Notes: generated from the sequence alone by a model not told the origin. A stretch of 64,000 bases of DNA from Sphingobacterium bovistauri (GCF_020295405.1 NZ_JADEYP010000009.1:62001-126000), one strand, 5' to 3'. Shown: positions 9,501-17,893, counted from the first letter of the stretch. Program-made: numbers and translations.

Positions 9501-10339
9501 TATTTGAAAAAGACGTAACCAAAATTGTCGAATTGCTAAATGAGTCAACTAATATCGCGTTTCTTAAATCTATTTCATATACAAAAGGATCTAAGTTTGA
9601 GTCTGATTTTTGGGGCCAAATATTAGACGAGTCTGATTTAGCATTCGATTCATTTAAATTTTTAATCAAAACGGTACCTTTCGATAGCAACCAAATTCAT
9701 TTAAATAGTTTGACGATCGATAAAGTGAAATTATTGATTGAATCCCAAAATCTTAAATTCGATAATGAAACCTACAATATTGTAGAATCTAGTTTTAATT
9801 CAGGGATGCAGTATTTGTTCATTTATAAAGATGAACTAATAAAACTACAAGGTGATTTCGAGATAAATGAGGATGTTTTTACAAACATTTTGAACTCAGT
9901 ATCATATACTGAAAACGACATTAATATTATCTACGAAAAGATAAAAGAAAATTTGACTATTTGGAATAAGGATGAATTTTTCGAAGCCGTTAGGGATAGG
10001 TTGACTAAAGCAAATACTTTAGTAATTCAAAAAGACTTGATTACAAATTCCTTGATTAAGCTTCCGTATTCAGCCAAAGTTCCTCAAATTTTGGCAAATT
10101 ATTACAAAAGCATTTCTAAATCAAACTTTGAAGAAATAATTAATAATTTCAAGGACAATGAGATTTATAAATTTTTCAATGTACGTCAAAAAGGGACTAT
10201 TAAATTAGAATCTCATAATAAATATATTGATTTTTTTAATCTAATGAAATCCGAAGGATACATAAGCACTTCTTCTATTGAAAATAAAGATCGAAATGGA
10301 TTTATTATGTATAGCAATAAAAATAATAAGCAAATTTAA
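6539..10339 (+). CDS. YobI-like membrane-associated P-loop NTPase
   Basis: This 1266-residue protein matches the YobI-type P-loop NTPase family, relatives of KAP ATPases. Walker A is GGYGSGKST (103-111). It is followed by two membrane segments at about 194-212 and 231-254, then Walker B VIFEDLDRF (299-307). The insertion of a two-helix membrane hairpin between Walker A and B is the KAP/YobI signature. The remaining ~900 residues are Asn/Lys/Glu-rich, probably helical repeats, with no catalytic domain I can name. The start ATG is the first in the frame. Family members occur in bacterial conflict and defence islands, which fits the neighbours here. The gene is visibly more AT-rich than the core genes to its right, consistent with transfer. 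The effector mechanism is unknown. Confidence 0.8.
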   Translation: MINKSKHSNSRIELPSQSLNQFDRIQNEIPINEISIEGSKYPNPGNFENTVAPKLNLDSEDLLGALIPRILKTETELQEATPYLERLKSAVSAKNIRNIAITGGYGSGKSTILKTFQFQNQNNYKFLNISLASFSLTTHKKIDNEVGNEEIDKNLEKLIEISILQQIIYKVDPERLPNSRFKRIENVKSERLYTTASLIIAWIWAAVLVFKYNFFDYANPKSWSCSADLNYWACIVLLIFLAGIGYGVNLFIDLFKNSKIRRVSIAGEIELGDKLNQSVFNQHLEEIIYFFEKTQYKIVIFEDLDRFEPTNIFTKLREINIILNNIDSLVAAGEIKFIYAIGDGVFKDKKDRVKFFDYIIPIIPFINSSNAQDQLEKLFKKLNDENVVFQKGFVSNITTFIDDIDMRLLINIFHEFMIYRELLNKEHREGREEELLSLIVYKNLEPDDFQLLYNNSGKLFDILISKKQLICSQSVSIDESINNKNSLIEKLKNQPDIDIRELRRIYVTAILDYFHPYIIPSIAISEMLEDDVFDRIQNNSDLRSFFSISISNRNYNFKIIEDKINPKQSYKEREELIKEKVDGMIIVLQREIDFLALKKSELELKSLSELLASSNVESYFNDFSTNNLLRSLVSEGYINENFNELISHFHSDKITKLEEVFIRNVRGRKGNNFNYELQNFEEIVQRLEIINFKTDQILNNKLVSFIVENKDEYKSQYEGILNLLNSKSELTAKFLLQYFDNPKNPLKSLVRDLLKNPNNFFHHQLEENPSDNKIFEDYIKLILRLDCFDELLNSNPDDRKHLKSLIENMSDFLKFKVDDSSSVNFERLTKAIDTLGIEFIQLDDPIDITARIFRHIIDNNRYKLTKENILLIIIFVGGDSKNFKSKNFTTIKKSGDIKLIQNIESNISEYIESIYIKLKNKQSEDEEYFVELLNNKSLEYNLKNLIVDNSEIKLKLLSLINDSELKKYLHENKRIELNWDNLISIYDLFEKDVTKIVELLNESTNIAFLKSISYTKGSKFESDFWGQILDESDLAFDSFKFLIKTVPFDSNQIHLNSLTIDKVKLLIESQNLKFDNETYNIVESSFNSGMQYLFIYKDELIKLQGDFEINEDVFTNILNSVSYTENDINIIYEKIKENLTIWNKDEFFEAVRDRLTKANTLVIQKDLITNSLIKLPYSAKVPQILANYYKSISKSNFEEIINNFKDNEIYKFFNVRQKGTIKLESHNKYIDFFNLMKSEGYISTSSIENKDRNGFIMYSNKNNKQI

Positions 10340-10490
10340 TTTTCCCTTACATAGGAGCCATTTTAGAAGAACCTTCATATATCACAGTGGGGCATCATAT
10401 TCGCTCACATCTGAATATAGTATCAGCATCAATAATGTTCGACAATTGGATTTAACATTATTTATTATTCTAAATTAGTTTTAAAAAAAA

Positions 10491-10521
10491 ACACACCCGA
10501 AACTGGGTGTGTTTTTGGGTG
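10491..10521. terminator. Bidirectional terminator between YobI-like gene and ssrA
   Basis: The stem ACACACCC (10491-10498) pairs with GGGTGTGT (10505-10512) around a six-base loop. It is flanked by an A-run on the left and T-run on the right, so it can serve ssrA on the minus strand and the island gene on the plus strand. Confidence 0.75.
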
Positions 10522-10557
10522 TGTCTTTTGTAATCCGCTGATTAACAATTTGTTCTG

Positions 10558-10922
10558 TGGAGTCGGAGGGATTCGAACCCTCGTCCAAACATAGTATGAT
10601 TTACGCTTTCTACATGTTTAGCTTCTCTTTGATTGTCGAGAGAGGGAAGGTGAGTCGCTTACCTATACCGTTCTCCGTATTTGCTGAGTCTCATCACTGC
10701 TTAGCAAAATCACAGTGACCAGTTCTATAGATCGATGCCCCTATTGTTAAACCAAAGAACAGGATCTAACGGGACAAATAGCTATGTTAAGTCTAACTTA
10801 AGCAGCTAAGGCGTAGTTTTCTTCGCCAGTTATAAGTGTGAAAGTTCAGATTAAAGTGCTCTACTAACAACGCACTACATGCTTACATAACCATCGCTAT
10901 CCTGTCAATTCCGGTCGACCCC
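10558..10922 (-). ncRNA. ssrA: tmRNA (transfer-messenger RNA)
   Basis: tmRNA rescues stalled ribosomes, working with SmpB. The 5' end GGGGTCG at 10922 pairs with CGACTCC near the 3' end to form the acceptor stem. The T-arm GGTTCGAATCC lies next to it. The discriminator A is at 10558 and is followed by CAG, so CCA is not encoded and must be added. The tag reading frame runs from 10827 to 10798 on the minus strand and encodes GEENYALAA followed by TAA. This closely resembles Bacteroidetes tags such as GETNYALAA. Length is 365 nt without CCA, usual for a one-piece tmRNA. The defence island abuts its 3' end. Confidence 0.96.
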
Positions 10923-10942
10923 AATATTCTGATTATGATTTG

Positions 10943-10973
10943 CGAAGATACTTAAAATGTCATAGACAAACAA
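10943..10973 (-). promoter_or_regulatory. Putative ssrA promoter
   Basis: On the minus strand, TATCTTCG (10950-10943) is one mismatch from the Bacteroidetes -7 element TAnnTTTG. A TTG at 10973-10971 lies 20 bases upstream as a -33 element. Transcription would begin somewhat upstream of the mature 5' end at 10922. Confidence 0.5.
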
Positions 10974-10982
10974 GCGATAGCT

Positions 10983-11720
10983 TTATTTTACGCGCCCTAC
11001 TCGAAATATAATAGGGAATATGACACGTCTTATTTCTGAACTACCCCAAGCATTTTTTAAATCATTTTCAATATCATCGATTGGATTATACTTGTTTTTT
11101 TCTTTAAAATGTTTGACAGCAGACCAGGTATTGAGGTAGCCAATTAAGTGTTCATATTTCCACAGTTTGATGTTGTTTATTTCTGGTGTTTCCAATTCTC
11201 GGAAGGGGAATGGTATTTTTTGATACCTTTCTTGTATATGTTTGCGTTCGGGAAGCCAAAAGGGACCAATTATATTCTTGTAAAAATGGTTGATCACAGC
11301 GTCTATTTCTGGTGTAATATTAAATAGTTCATAACCAATCAAAGCAATTATGCTATTAGGTTTACCAACTCTTTTCACTTCCGTATTAAATTTATCAAAA
11401 TCAAACCAGTGCACGGCTTGTGCAACGGTTATTAAGTCAAAGGTATTATCAGTAAAGTTTGTTTTTTCGGCAGGTTGGGCTGAGTAATTGATGTTTTCTG
11501 CAATAAAAGCATGTTCTAATTGCTGTTTACTAATGTCTGTGGCTTCAACAAGTTTAAAATCTTTAGAAAGTTCACGTGCTATTTGTCCATTTCCAGTTCC
11601 ACAATCCCAAGCTACTGACTTTTCATTCAGCAAAGGATATATAAAGTCAAATATAGTTTGAGGGTAATCGGGTCTGTATTTCGCATATTGTTCAGGTGAT
11701 GTCGAGAAGTGATCTTTCAT
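10983..11720 (-). CDS. Class I SAM-dependent methyltransferase (Methyltransf_11 type)
   Basis: This 245-residue protein has the class I methyltransferase motif I VAWDCGTGNGQIA near residues 36-48, an acidic residue ending strand 2 (VEATDIS), and the motif FDLITVAQAVHWFD near 108-121. The N-terminal YAKYRPDYP is typical of a family of small-molecule methyltransferases in Bacteroidetes and other bacteria. The substrate cannot be read from sequence. It lies 37 bases downstream of a lipoprotein gene on the same strand and could be cotranscribed with it. Its 3' end is close to the ssrA promoter. Confidence 0.82.
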   Translation of the reverse strand: MKDHFSTSPEQYAKYRPDYPQTIFDFIYPLLNEKSVAWDCGTGNGQIARELSKDFKLVEATDISKQQLEHAFIAENINYSAQPAEKTNFTDNTFDLITVAQAVHWFDFDKFNTEVKRVGKPNSIIALIGYELFNITPEIDAVINHFYKNIIGPFWLPERKHIQERYQKIPFPFRELETPEINNIKLWKYEHLIGYLNTWSAVKHFKEKNKYNPIDDIENDLKNAWGSSEIRRVIFPIIFRVGRVK

Positions 11721-11757
11721 GGTTCAAATGCTTAGTTCATATAAAGTTAAGGTATTT

Positions 11758-12315
11758 CTAGTCGTATTCCAATACGTCAGATATTAGATTTTGACCATTA
11801 TTTTGCACTACAGTGATGTCTCTGTCGTAGTCTACTTGAAATTCATCATCTCTAATGATTAATCGATATACGATTGAATTTTGGCTCTGATTGATCTTCT
11901 TTACACTGATATCTTTAAGGCTAATTTTACCCCAATCTTGACCCGATATTAGAAATCCTGTTTGTATAGGGTGGAGCTGTAAATTGTATTTGTTGCCCCA
12001 TTTTTTTATAAACTCTTGTTCGGACAAACTTCCTTGAGACCCCATATCAACATTCATAGCATCCATTTTAAATTCGTAGTACTCAGCAGTGGTGATTTGT
12101 TGCATATCTTGATTCTCATTCTGGAAAAAGTTAAGGATTGTGGTGGTAAGCCACTCTTTTACCTTAGACGAGTCAATTTGATTTCTGATGTTTAGATTAT
12201 CTTTTGGTAAACTATCTATAATTTTATGATCATCATTAATCGTTTTGTTGCTTTGTGGGTTTTGTTGGCAAGAAAAAATAAGAAATAAAGGAAAAATGAG
12301 ATATAAACTTTTCAT
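11758..12315 (-). CDS. Hypothetical lipoprotein
   Basis: This 185-residue protein begins with a lipoprotein signal peptide; the lipobox is LIFSC, with the acylated Cys at residue 16. The mature part is polar and ends with a beta-rich segment (YRLIIRDDEFQVDYDRDITVV), resembling the small DUF3828-like lipoproteins of Bacteroidetes, although I cannot assign the family firmly. It is expected in the periplasm, anchored to a membrane. It is followed by a methyltransferase gene after 37 bases. No function can be inferred. Confidence 0.65.
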   Translation of the reverse strand: MKSLYLIFPLFLIFSCQQNPQSNKTINDDHKIIDSLPKDNLNIRNQIDSSKVKEWLTTTILNFFQNENQDMQQITTAEYYEFKMDAMNVDMGSQGSLSEQEFIKKWGNKYNLQLHPIQTGFLISGQDWGKISLKDISVKKINQSQNSIVYRLIIRDDEFQVDYDRDITVVQNNGQNLISDVLEYD

Positions 12316-12428
12316 AATTTAAAATTTTAATTATTAAATATACAAAAGAATACAATAGGTTAAAATCAGAACAGGAGTTTAAATTAATTAAACTCCTGTC
12401 TTAGTTTGGGTAGATAGATTTAATATTG

Positions 12429-13325
12429 TTAACCAATTTTGAATGATGTCATTGTTAATGATCCTCCGATTGCTTGATCGTTGAAAATATCAATATTTTC
12501 ATTTTTGTCTTGTAGGCCTAGTGCATACAACATCGGTATATAATGCTCAGGAGTGGGGATCGCTAATTCAAATTCCTTTCCCTGCTTGTGGTATTCAATT
12601 AATGGGTTGTGATTTCCTTCACGGATATACGATTTCATTGTTTCGTCAGCGTATTTCGCCCAGTCGTATGCATATCCAGTGCTATTCAAATGTTTCCATG
12701 ATACCATGCGTAAATTGTGTACATTATTACCGCTTCCTACAATCAAGACCCCTTTACTGCGTAGCGCAGTGAGCTCTTTGGCTAATTTATAATGGTATGC
12801 AGGAGGTTGTGTATAGTCAATACTCATTTGGATAACCGGTACATCTGCATCTGGATACAAATGCTTGATTACAGACCAAGCCCCGTGATCTAATCCCCAC
12901 TTATCATCCAAATGTATGTCAGTTGAGGTAATAATTTCCTTTGTTAATTGTGCTAATTCAGGACTTCCGGGTGCAGGGTATTGTACGTCAAATAATTCTT
13001 GTGGAAATCCACCAAAATCATGAATAGTTTTAGGCATATCCATTGCTGTAACAAATGTACCGCGTGTTTCCCAGTGTGCTGACACAACAAGAATGGCTTT
13101 TGGTTTTTCTATTTTTTTGCTAATATCTCGGAAACCTTGTACAAATTCGTTTTCTTCTATAGCATTCATGGGGCTACCATGTCCTAAAAAAAGAACAGGC
13201 ATTTTGCTCGTGTTTTCTAATTGAGTAGAAAAATTGTGTAATTTACTTAATTTATACGCTGCTCCAGATAAAGGTAATACAGCAGCTGCAGCTAAAAATT
13301 GTTTTCTATTCATTTCTTCTTGCAT
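12429..13325 (-). CDS. ygiD: Extradiol aromatic-ring dioxygenase, YgiD (4,5-DOPA dioxygenase) family
   Basis: This 298-residue class III extradiol dioxygenase family member (LigB type) has its core from MPVLFLGHGSP near residue 42. The metal-site histidines are visible in GHGSPMN, SAHWETRG and LDHGAWSVIKHLYPDADVPV. It ends with VGSGNNVHNLR and the PTPEHYIPMLYALG segment typical of YgiD. Unlike E. coli YgiD it carries an extra N-terminus, NRKQFLAAAAVLPLSGAAY, that looks like an export signal, so it may act in the periplasm. ATG at 13325 or the in-frame ATG at 13313 could be the start. An AraC-type regulator lies 82 bases upstream on the same strand and may control it. Confidence 0.85.
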   Translation of the reverse strand: MQEEMNRKQFLAAAAVLPLSGAAYKLSKLHNFSTQLENTSKMPVLFLGHGSPMNAIEENEFVQGFRDISKKIEKPKAILVVSAHWETRGTFVTAMDMPKTIHDFGGFPQELFDVQYPAPGSPELAQLTKEIITSTDIHLDDKWGLDHGAWSVIKHLYPDADVPVIQMSIDYTQPPAYHYKLAKELTALRSKGVLIVGSGNNVHNLRMVSWKHLNSTGYAYDWAKYADETMKSYIREGNHNPLIEYHKQGKEFELAIPTPEHYIPMLYALGLQDKNENIDIFNDQAIGGSLTMTSFKIG

Positions 13326-13407
13326 AGTGTCTTTCTCAATTACTCATGCAAAGATCTTAATAAAGGAATAGCTGTAGGTATGACTTTTTGGAAAAAATGT
13401 TGTGATA

Positions 13408-14238
13408 TTAGGAAAGTAAGGATTTCATTTCTTCCCGAAATTCACTTGGTGTTTGTCCTGATTTCTTTTTAAATACACTCGTAAAATAGGCTTTGTCTTG
13501 ATAACCTAATTCAAAACCAATTTCAGCAATACTTTTGTCTGTGGTAAAAAGTAACTTCTTTGCCTCAATAAGTTTGCGAGTTTCGATAATCTCAGATACA
13601 GGAAGATGTAGGATATGTTGAGTGATGTTATTTAAAGACTTGCTGCTCATGAACAATTTCTCCGCATAGAAATTCACCCCCTCTGGTCTCCTGAAATTTT
13701 CTTCCAATATCTGTAAAAAAGTTTTGAAAGTTGTGTTTTGATTGTTCGTGATATTATTGTCGTCCGTGTGTGCTTTTTTGCGTTCGCTTTCGATGATAGT
13801 AAATAATGCCGAAAGTAGTTCTTTGATGATTGATAGTTCTTGCGTGTCGCTTGTGTGTTCCTCAAAGATCAATTGACATAAGATGTGGAGTCTTGATGCG
13901 GATTTATGGTCTAAAAGTCGAAAGTTTGCTCTGTCATGATAGTAATTGTACAGTTGAAAAGTGATTTCGGGTATAAATTCACTTTTGAATCGAATAGCCC
14001 AACCTTCAAATTCATTATCGAGTATTTCTGGCTGTAGACGATGAATTTTGCCTTTTGTCACAAATGATATGCATGGAGCTTCTAAATTTTGAGTTTTGTA
14101 ATCAATAAAATGACTCAATTTTCCTCTTAATACAATAATTAGTTCTTCATAATTGTGCTGATGTGGAATATTGGGGTTGTTTGCAATGGATTCAACCAAT
14201 GAATTGTCTATTTTGAAGATGTTAAATAGCTCGTGCAT
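13408..14238 (-). CDS. AraC-family transcriptional regulator
   Basis: This 276-residue protein has an N-terminal cupin-like sensor domain (about 1-150, with NIPHQHNYEELIIVLRG resembling the AraC binding pocket). Two helix-turn-helix motifs occupy the C-terminal ~100 residues. The second carries the diagnostic IAEIGFELGYQDKAYFTSVFKKKSGQTPSEFR pattern (quoted in pieces: IAEIGFELGYQDKAYF, then KKSGQTPSEFR). The ygiD gene follows after 82 bases on the same strand and is the obvious candidate target. The inducer is unknown. Its 5' end faces the amtB promoter region. Confidence 0.9.
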   Translation of the reverse strand: MHELFNIFKIDNSLVESIANNPNIPHQHNYEELIIVLRGKLSHFIDYKTQNLEAPCISFVTKGKIHRLQPEILDNEFEGWAIRFKSEFIPEITFQLYNYYHDRANFRLLDHKSASRLHILCQLIFEEHTSDTQELSIIKELLSALFTIIESERKKAHTDDNNITNNQNTTFKTFLQILEENFRRPEGVNFYAEKLFMSSKSLNNITQHILHLPVSEIIETRKLIEAKKLLFTTDKSIAEIGFELGYQDKAYFTSVFKKKSGQTPSEFREEMKSLLS

Positions 14239-14413
14239 ATATATAAAGGTACTTTTTTGCTATTAATATTCAAAAAATATAAAAAAATATTGATTTTAAG
14301 ATGTTTTTAAATTGTGTTAGGTTGTTTATTTGTGTTTTTTGTAATATTTTTTTTGTAAAATGATGTTTTTAATATTTTTATTAACAAATAATTGGTAAAA
14401 AATTAATTTTTCT

Positions 14414-14445
14414 TTTGTTTTTGTGAAATTTTTGCATTTACTTTG
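14414..14445 (+). promoter_or_regulatory. Putative amtB promoter
   Basis: TTTG at 14414-14417 and TTACTTTG at 14438-14445 are separated by 20 bases and approximate the Bacteroidetes -33/-7 consensus, with one mismatch in the -7 element. The amtB ATG lies 30 bases further on. The surrounding 230 bases are very AT-rich. Confidence 0.4.
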
Positions 14446-14475
14446 GGTTATGATTGAAAATTAACCAAAAATAAT

Positions 14476-15795
14476 ATGCAAACTAATCAAAAAAAATCCC
14501 CAATCCCACTAATTGTTATAGCAATTTTAGTGATTCTGTGTTTATTTTTTCCTGGTGTTCCAGATTCAAGTAAAATCTACGAGTATAATGGTGCTGATGT
14601 TGCTTGGATGTTAGCGTCTACTGGCTTAGTGTTAATTATGACGCCCGGCTTAGCGTACTTTTATGGTGGCATGGTTAAGAAAAAGAATGTAATTTCTACC
14701 ATGCTGCAGAGTTTTATCTGTATGGCAGTAGTGGCCGTGCTCTGGGTTGTATTTGGTTTCTCGTTAGTGTTCGGTGAATCTGTAGGCGGGATAATCGGTA
14801 ATCCTAGTACATATTTTATGTTTAATGGTGTGGTCGATGGTCCTCCTTGGCCAGGAGCTCCTACAATTCCATTTACATTATTTGCTATGTACCAATTGAA
14901 ATTTGCTATCATAACTCCAGCATTAATTACTGGTGCGGTAGCTGAGCGTATCAAATTTACTTCGTATGTATTATTTATATGTTTATTTTTTGTATTCATT
15001 TACGCTCCATTAGCACATTCCACATGGCATCCGGATGGTTTGTTGTTCAAATTAGGCGTATTGGATTTTGCTGGTGGTACTGTAGTACATATGTCAGCAG
15101 GATTGACAGCGCTAGCGGCTGCGATTTATATGAAACATGGTAAACAATTTAAAGAACATACACCCGCGCGTATTACTTATGTATTATTAGGTACAGGTTT
15201 ACTATGGTTTGGATGGTATGGCTTTAATGCAGGGTCGGCTTTTGGTGCAACTCAATTAGCAGCTACTGCTTTAGCAACGACATCAACAGCTTCAGCTGCA
15301 GCAGCGTTGACATATATCTTTTTTGATGCAGCTAAAGGTGTTAAGCCATCAGCAATGGGGGTTTGTATTGGTGTAGTAGTAGGTCTTGTAGCGATTACCC
15401 CAGCAGCAGGTTTTGTAACTGTGCCTCACTCACTAGTCATAGGTGCTGTAGCAGCGATAGTGAGTAGATTATGTATTGCTTGGAGAACTAAATCAAACTT
15501 GGATGATACATTAGATGTATTCCCTAGTCATGGAGTAGGAGGTATGGTGGGTATGCTTTTGACAGGTGTGTTTGCGCACAGTTCAATCAACAGTGTAGTA
15601 GAAACGAATGGTTTATACTATGGAGAGACTGGTTTATTTGTTTCGCATCTAATTGGGTTAGTAGGCGCTACTGCCTTCACTTTAGTGGTAGCATTTATAT
15701 TGTTGAAAGTGGTAGATACGATAACTCCAATTCGTGTAAAGGAAGAAGATGAAGAAATTGGTCTAGATTTGTCACAACATGGTGAAAAGCTTTAG
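14476..15795 (+). CDS. amtB: Ammonium transporter
   Basis: This 439-residue Amt/MEP/Rh family channel protein has about 11 membrane segments. Family landmarks include DVAWMLASTGLVLIMTPGLA, then YFYGGMVKKKN near residue 60. The Phe-gate/His region appears as DFAGGTVVHMSAG (pore His), LLWFGWYGFNAGSA, and the second conserved His in FPSHGVGGMVG. It imports ammonium across the inner membrane. No glnB/glnK PII gene is adjacent, which is often the partner, so regulation must be elsewhere. It is expressed alone, with its own promoter and a strong terminator downstream. Confidence 0.96.
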   Translation: MQTNQKKSPIPLIVIAILVILCLFFPGVPDSSKIYEYNGADVAWMLASTGLVLIMTPGLAYFYGGMVKKKNVISTMLQSFICMAVVAVLWVVFGFSLVFGESVGGIIGNPSTYFMFNGVVDGPPWPGAPTIPFTLFAMYQLKFAIITPALITGAVAERIKFTSYVLFICLFFVFIYAPLAHSTWHPDGLLFKLGVLDFAGGTVVHMSAGLTALAAAIYMKHGKQFKEHTPARITYVLLGTGLLWFGWYGFNAGSAFGATQLAATALATTSTASAAAALTYIFFDAAKGVKPSAMGVCIGVVVGLVAITPAAGFVTVPHSLVIGAVAAIVSRLCIAWRTKSNLDDTLDVFPSHGVGGMVGMLLTGVFAHSSINSVVETNGLYYGETGLFVSHLIGLVGATAFTLVVAFILLKVVDTITPIRVKEEDEEIGLDLSQHGEKL

Positions 15796-15861
15796 GTTGT
15801 GTCTTAAAAAATAATTGAAATTGAAATAAATAACCCTCCTTAATATTATCTAAATTATGTT

Positions 15862-15896
15862 TACTCGACCATAACACATGGTCGAGTATTTTTTTA
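15862..15896 (+). terminator. amtB terminator
   Basis: The perfect 10-bp stem TACTCGACCA (15862-15871) / TGGTCGAGTA (15879-15888) is followed by a T-run to 15896. Confidence 0.85.
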
Positions 15897-15921
15897 CTAC
15901 AAAAAAATATATGATGTAGTA

Positions 15922-15949
15922 TTTGTAGTTTGTAATTTTTGTACCTTTG
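15922..15949 (+). promoter_or_regulatory. Putative purF promoter
   Basis: TACCTTTG at 15942-15949 is a perfect match to TAnnTTTG. TTTG at 15922-15925 is a slightly close -33 element, 16 bases upstream. The ATG is at 15967. Confidence 0.6.
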
Positions 15950-15966
15950 CATCATCAATTCAAGCT

Positions 15967-17877
15967 ATGAGTGACGCTATAAAACACGAGTGTGGTATCG
16001 CACTAATCAGATTACTAAAACCCCTCTCATATTATCAAGAAAAATATGGAACTCCTTACTACGGAATCAATAAATTGTATCTCCTTATGGAGAAGCAACA
16101 TAACCGTGGTCAAGATGGAGCGGGTATTGCTACTATTAAATTTGATGTAAAACCTGGAAATAGGTACATCAGTCGTTATCGCGCAATGGGTTCTACGGCT
16201 GTGGCCGATATTTTTGAATATGTGCAGAAGAAATTTGCTGCTGTTCAAAAGGCTTATCCTAAAGAATCTAAAGACACACAATGGCTAAAGGATAATGTTA
16301 GTTTTACGGGTGAGGTATTATTAGGGCATTTGCGCTATGGTACTCATGGTAAAAATAGTATTGAAAGTTGCCACCCTTTCTTGCGTCAAAATAACTGGAT
16401 GACAAGAAATTTGGTTGTTGCAGGTAATTTCAACATGACTAATGTTGATGAGTTGTTGCAACAATTGTATGATTTAGGTCAACACCCTAAGGAGCAGGCG
16501 GATACGGTTACGGTGTTAGAAAAAATAGGACATTTCTTAGATGATGAAAATCAAGAGTTGTTTGATCAATTCAAAAAGGATGGCTATTCAAATATCGAAA
16601 TTTCGGCTCAAATAGGTAAAAATCTTGATGTAGCTAAAATTCTGACTCGTTCAGCGAAAACTTGGGATGGGGGGTATACTATTGCTGGTATTATGGGGCA
16701 TGGTGATGCTTTTGTGATGCGCGATCCATCGGGTATTCGTCCAGCATTTTATTACCAAGATGACGAGGTGCTTGTGGTTGCTTCGGAGCGTCCGGTTATT
16801 CAAACAGCCTTCAATATTCCTTTGGGTGCTGTCAAAGAAATTAAACCAGGTCATGCACTTATCGCGAAAAAAGATGGTACTGTAACTGAAGAGATGTTTA
16901 GACAGCCAACCGAACAAAAATCTTGTTCGTTTGAACGTATTTATTTCTCACGTGGATCAGATGCAGATATCTACCAAGAGCGTAAACAATTAGGTAAATT
17001 GTTATGTTCGCAAGTGTTGAAATCTATTAATAATGATATAAAAAATACGGTATTCTCATTTATTCCTAATACAGCAGAAGTATCATACTATGGCATGATG
17101 GAGGGAATGAATAAATATGTGCGTGATTACCAAAAAGAAGTTTTATTGAATCGTGATGAGAAGATCTCTGATGAGGAAATGAATGAAATACTGAGCTTGC
17201 ATCCAAGATTTGAAAAATTGAATATCAAAGATGCTAAACTGCGTACCTTCATCACGCAAGATGCAGATCGTCAAGATATGGTACAACACGTTTATGATAC
17301 GACTTATGGTATTGTACGTGATCATGAGGATACAATTGTAGCTATTGATGATTCAATTGTCCGTGGTACGACGTTGAAACAGTCAATTTTGACAATTTTG
17401 GATCGTTTACATCCGAAGAGAATCATTGTTGTTTCGTCTGCTCCTCAAATTAGATATCCAGACTGTTATGGTATCGATATGTCTCGCATGGGAGAATTCG
17501 TTGCATTTGAGGCAGCAATTAATTTATTGAAGAAAAATGGTATGTCTCATATTATTGATGAGGTCTATCAAAAATGTCTTGCTTCAGTTACATTACCTAA
17601 AGATGAGGTAGAGAATTATGTGAAAGCAATTTATGAGCCATTTACGGATGAAGAAATATCTGAAGAAATTGGACGAATTGTAAAACCACATAATTTGAAT
17701 GCAGAATTGGAAATTATCTTCCAAACCTTAGATAACTTACATGTTGCATGTCCAAATCACAAAGGTGATTGGTATTTTTCAGGTGATTATCCAACACCAG
17801 GTGGTAATAAGACCGTAAATCGTGCTTATATGAACTGGGTGGAAGGAAAAAATGTAAGGGCTTATTTCAGTAATTAA
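15967..17877 (+). CDS. purF: Amidophosphoribosyltransferase (large Bacteroidetes type)
   Basis: This protein should catalyse the first step of purine synthesis, making phosphoribosylamine from PRPP and glutamine. The Ntn-hydrolase glutaminase domain is N-terminal. The eight-residue leader MSDAIKHE precedes Cys9, the expected nucleophile after processing, in CGIALIR. QHNRGQDGAGIAT and GHLRYGTHG follow. The C-terminal phosphoribosyltransferase domain has the PRPP loop VAIDDSIVRGTTLK near residues 457-471 and SSAPQIRYPDCYGIDMS after it. At 636 residues it is longer than the ~500-residue E. coli enzyme, matching the long paralogue typical of Bacteroidetes. The gene is monocistronic, bounded by terminators. 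Confidence 0.9.
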   Translation: MSDAIKHECGIALIRLLKPLSYYQEKYGTPYYGINKLYLLMEKQHNRGQDGAGIATIKFDVKPGNRYISRYRAMGSTAVADIFEYVQKKFAAVQKAYPKESKDTQWLKDNVSFTGEVLLGHLRYGTHGKNSIESCHPFLRQNNWMTRNLVVAGNFNMTNVDELLQQLYDLGQHPKEQADTVTVLEKIGHFLDDENQELFDQFKKDGYSNIEISAQIGKNLDVAKILTRSAKTWDGGYTIAGIMGHGDAFVMRDPSGIRPAFYYQDDEVLVVASERPVIQTAFNIPLGAVKEIKPGHALIAKKDGTVTEEMFRQPTEQKSCSFERIYFSRGSDADIYQERKQLGKLLCSQVLKSINNDIKNTVFSFIPNTAEVSYYGMMEGMNKYVRDYQKEVLLNRDEKISDEEMNEILSLHPRFEKLNIKDAKLRTFITQDADRQDMVQHVYDTTYGIVRDHEDTIVAIDDSIVRGTTLKQSILTILDRLHPKRIIVVSSAPQIRYPDCYGIDMSRMGEFVAFEAAINLLKKNGMSHIIDEVYQKCLASVTLPKDEVENYVKAIYEPFTDEEISEEIGRIVKPHNLNAELEIIFQTLDNLHVACPNHKGDWYFSGDYPTPGGNKTVNRAYMNWVEGKNVRAYFSN

Positions 17878-17893
17878 TTGAGCCATATATAAT

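Noticed and set aside
10278..10478. Possible 66-codon plus-strand ORF overlapping the YobI-like gene end
   Set aside because: It overlaps the YobI-like gene in another frame and reads Ser/Ile-rich noise; a shadow ORF.
14661..14999. 112-codon minus-strand ORF inside amtB
   Set aside because: It is antisense to conserved amtB codons; amtB is unambiguous.
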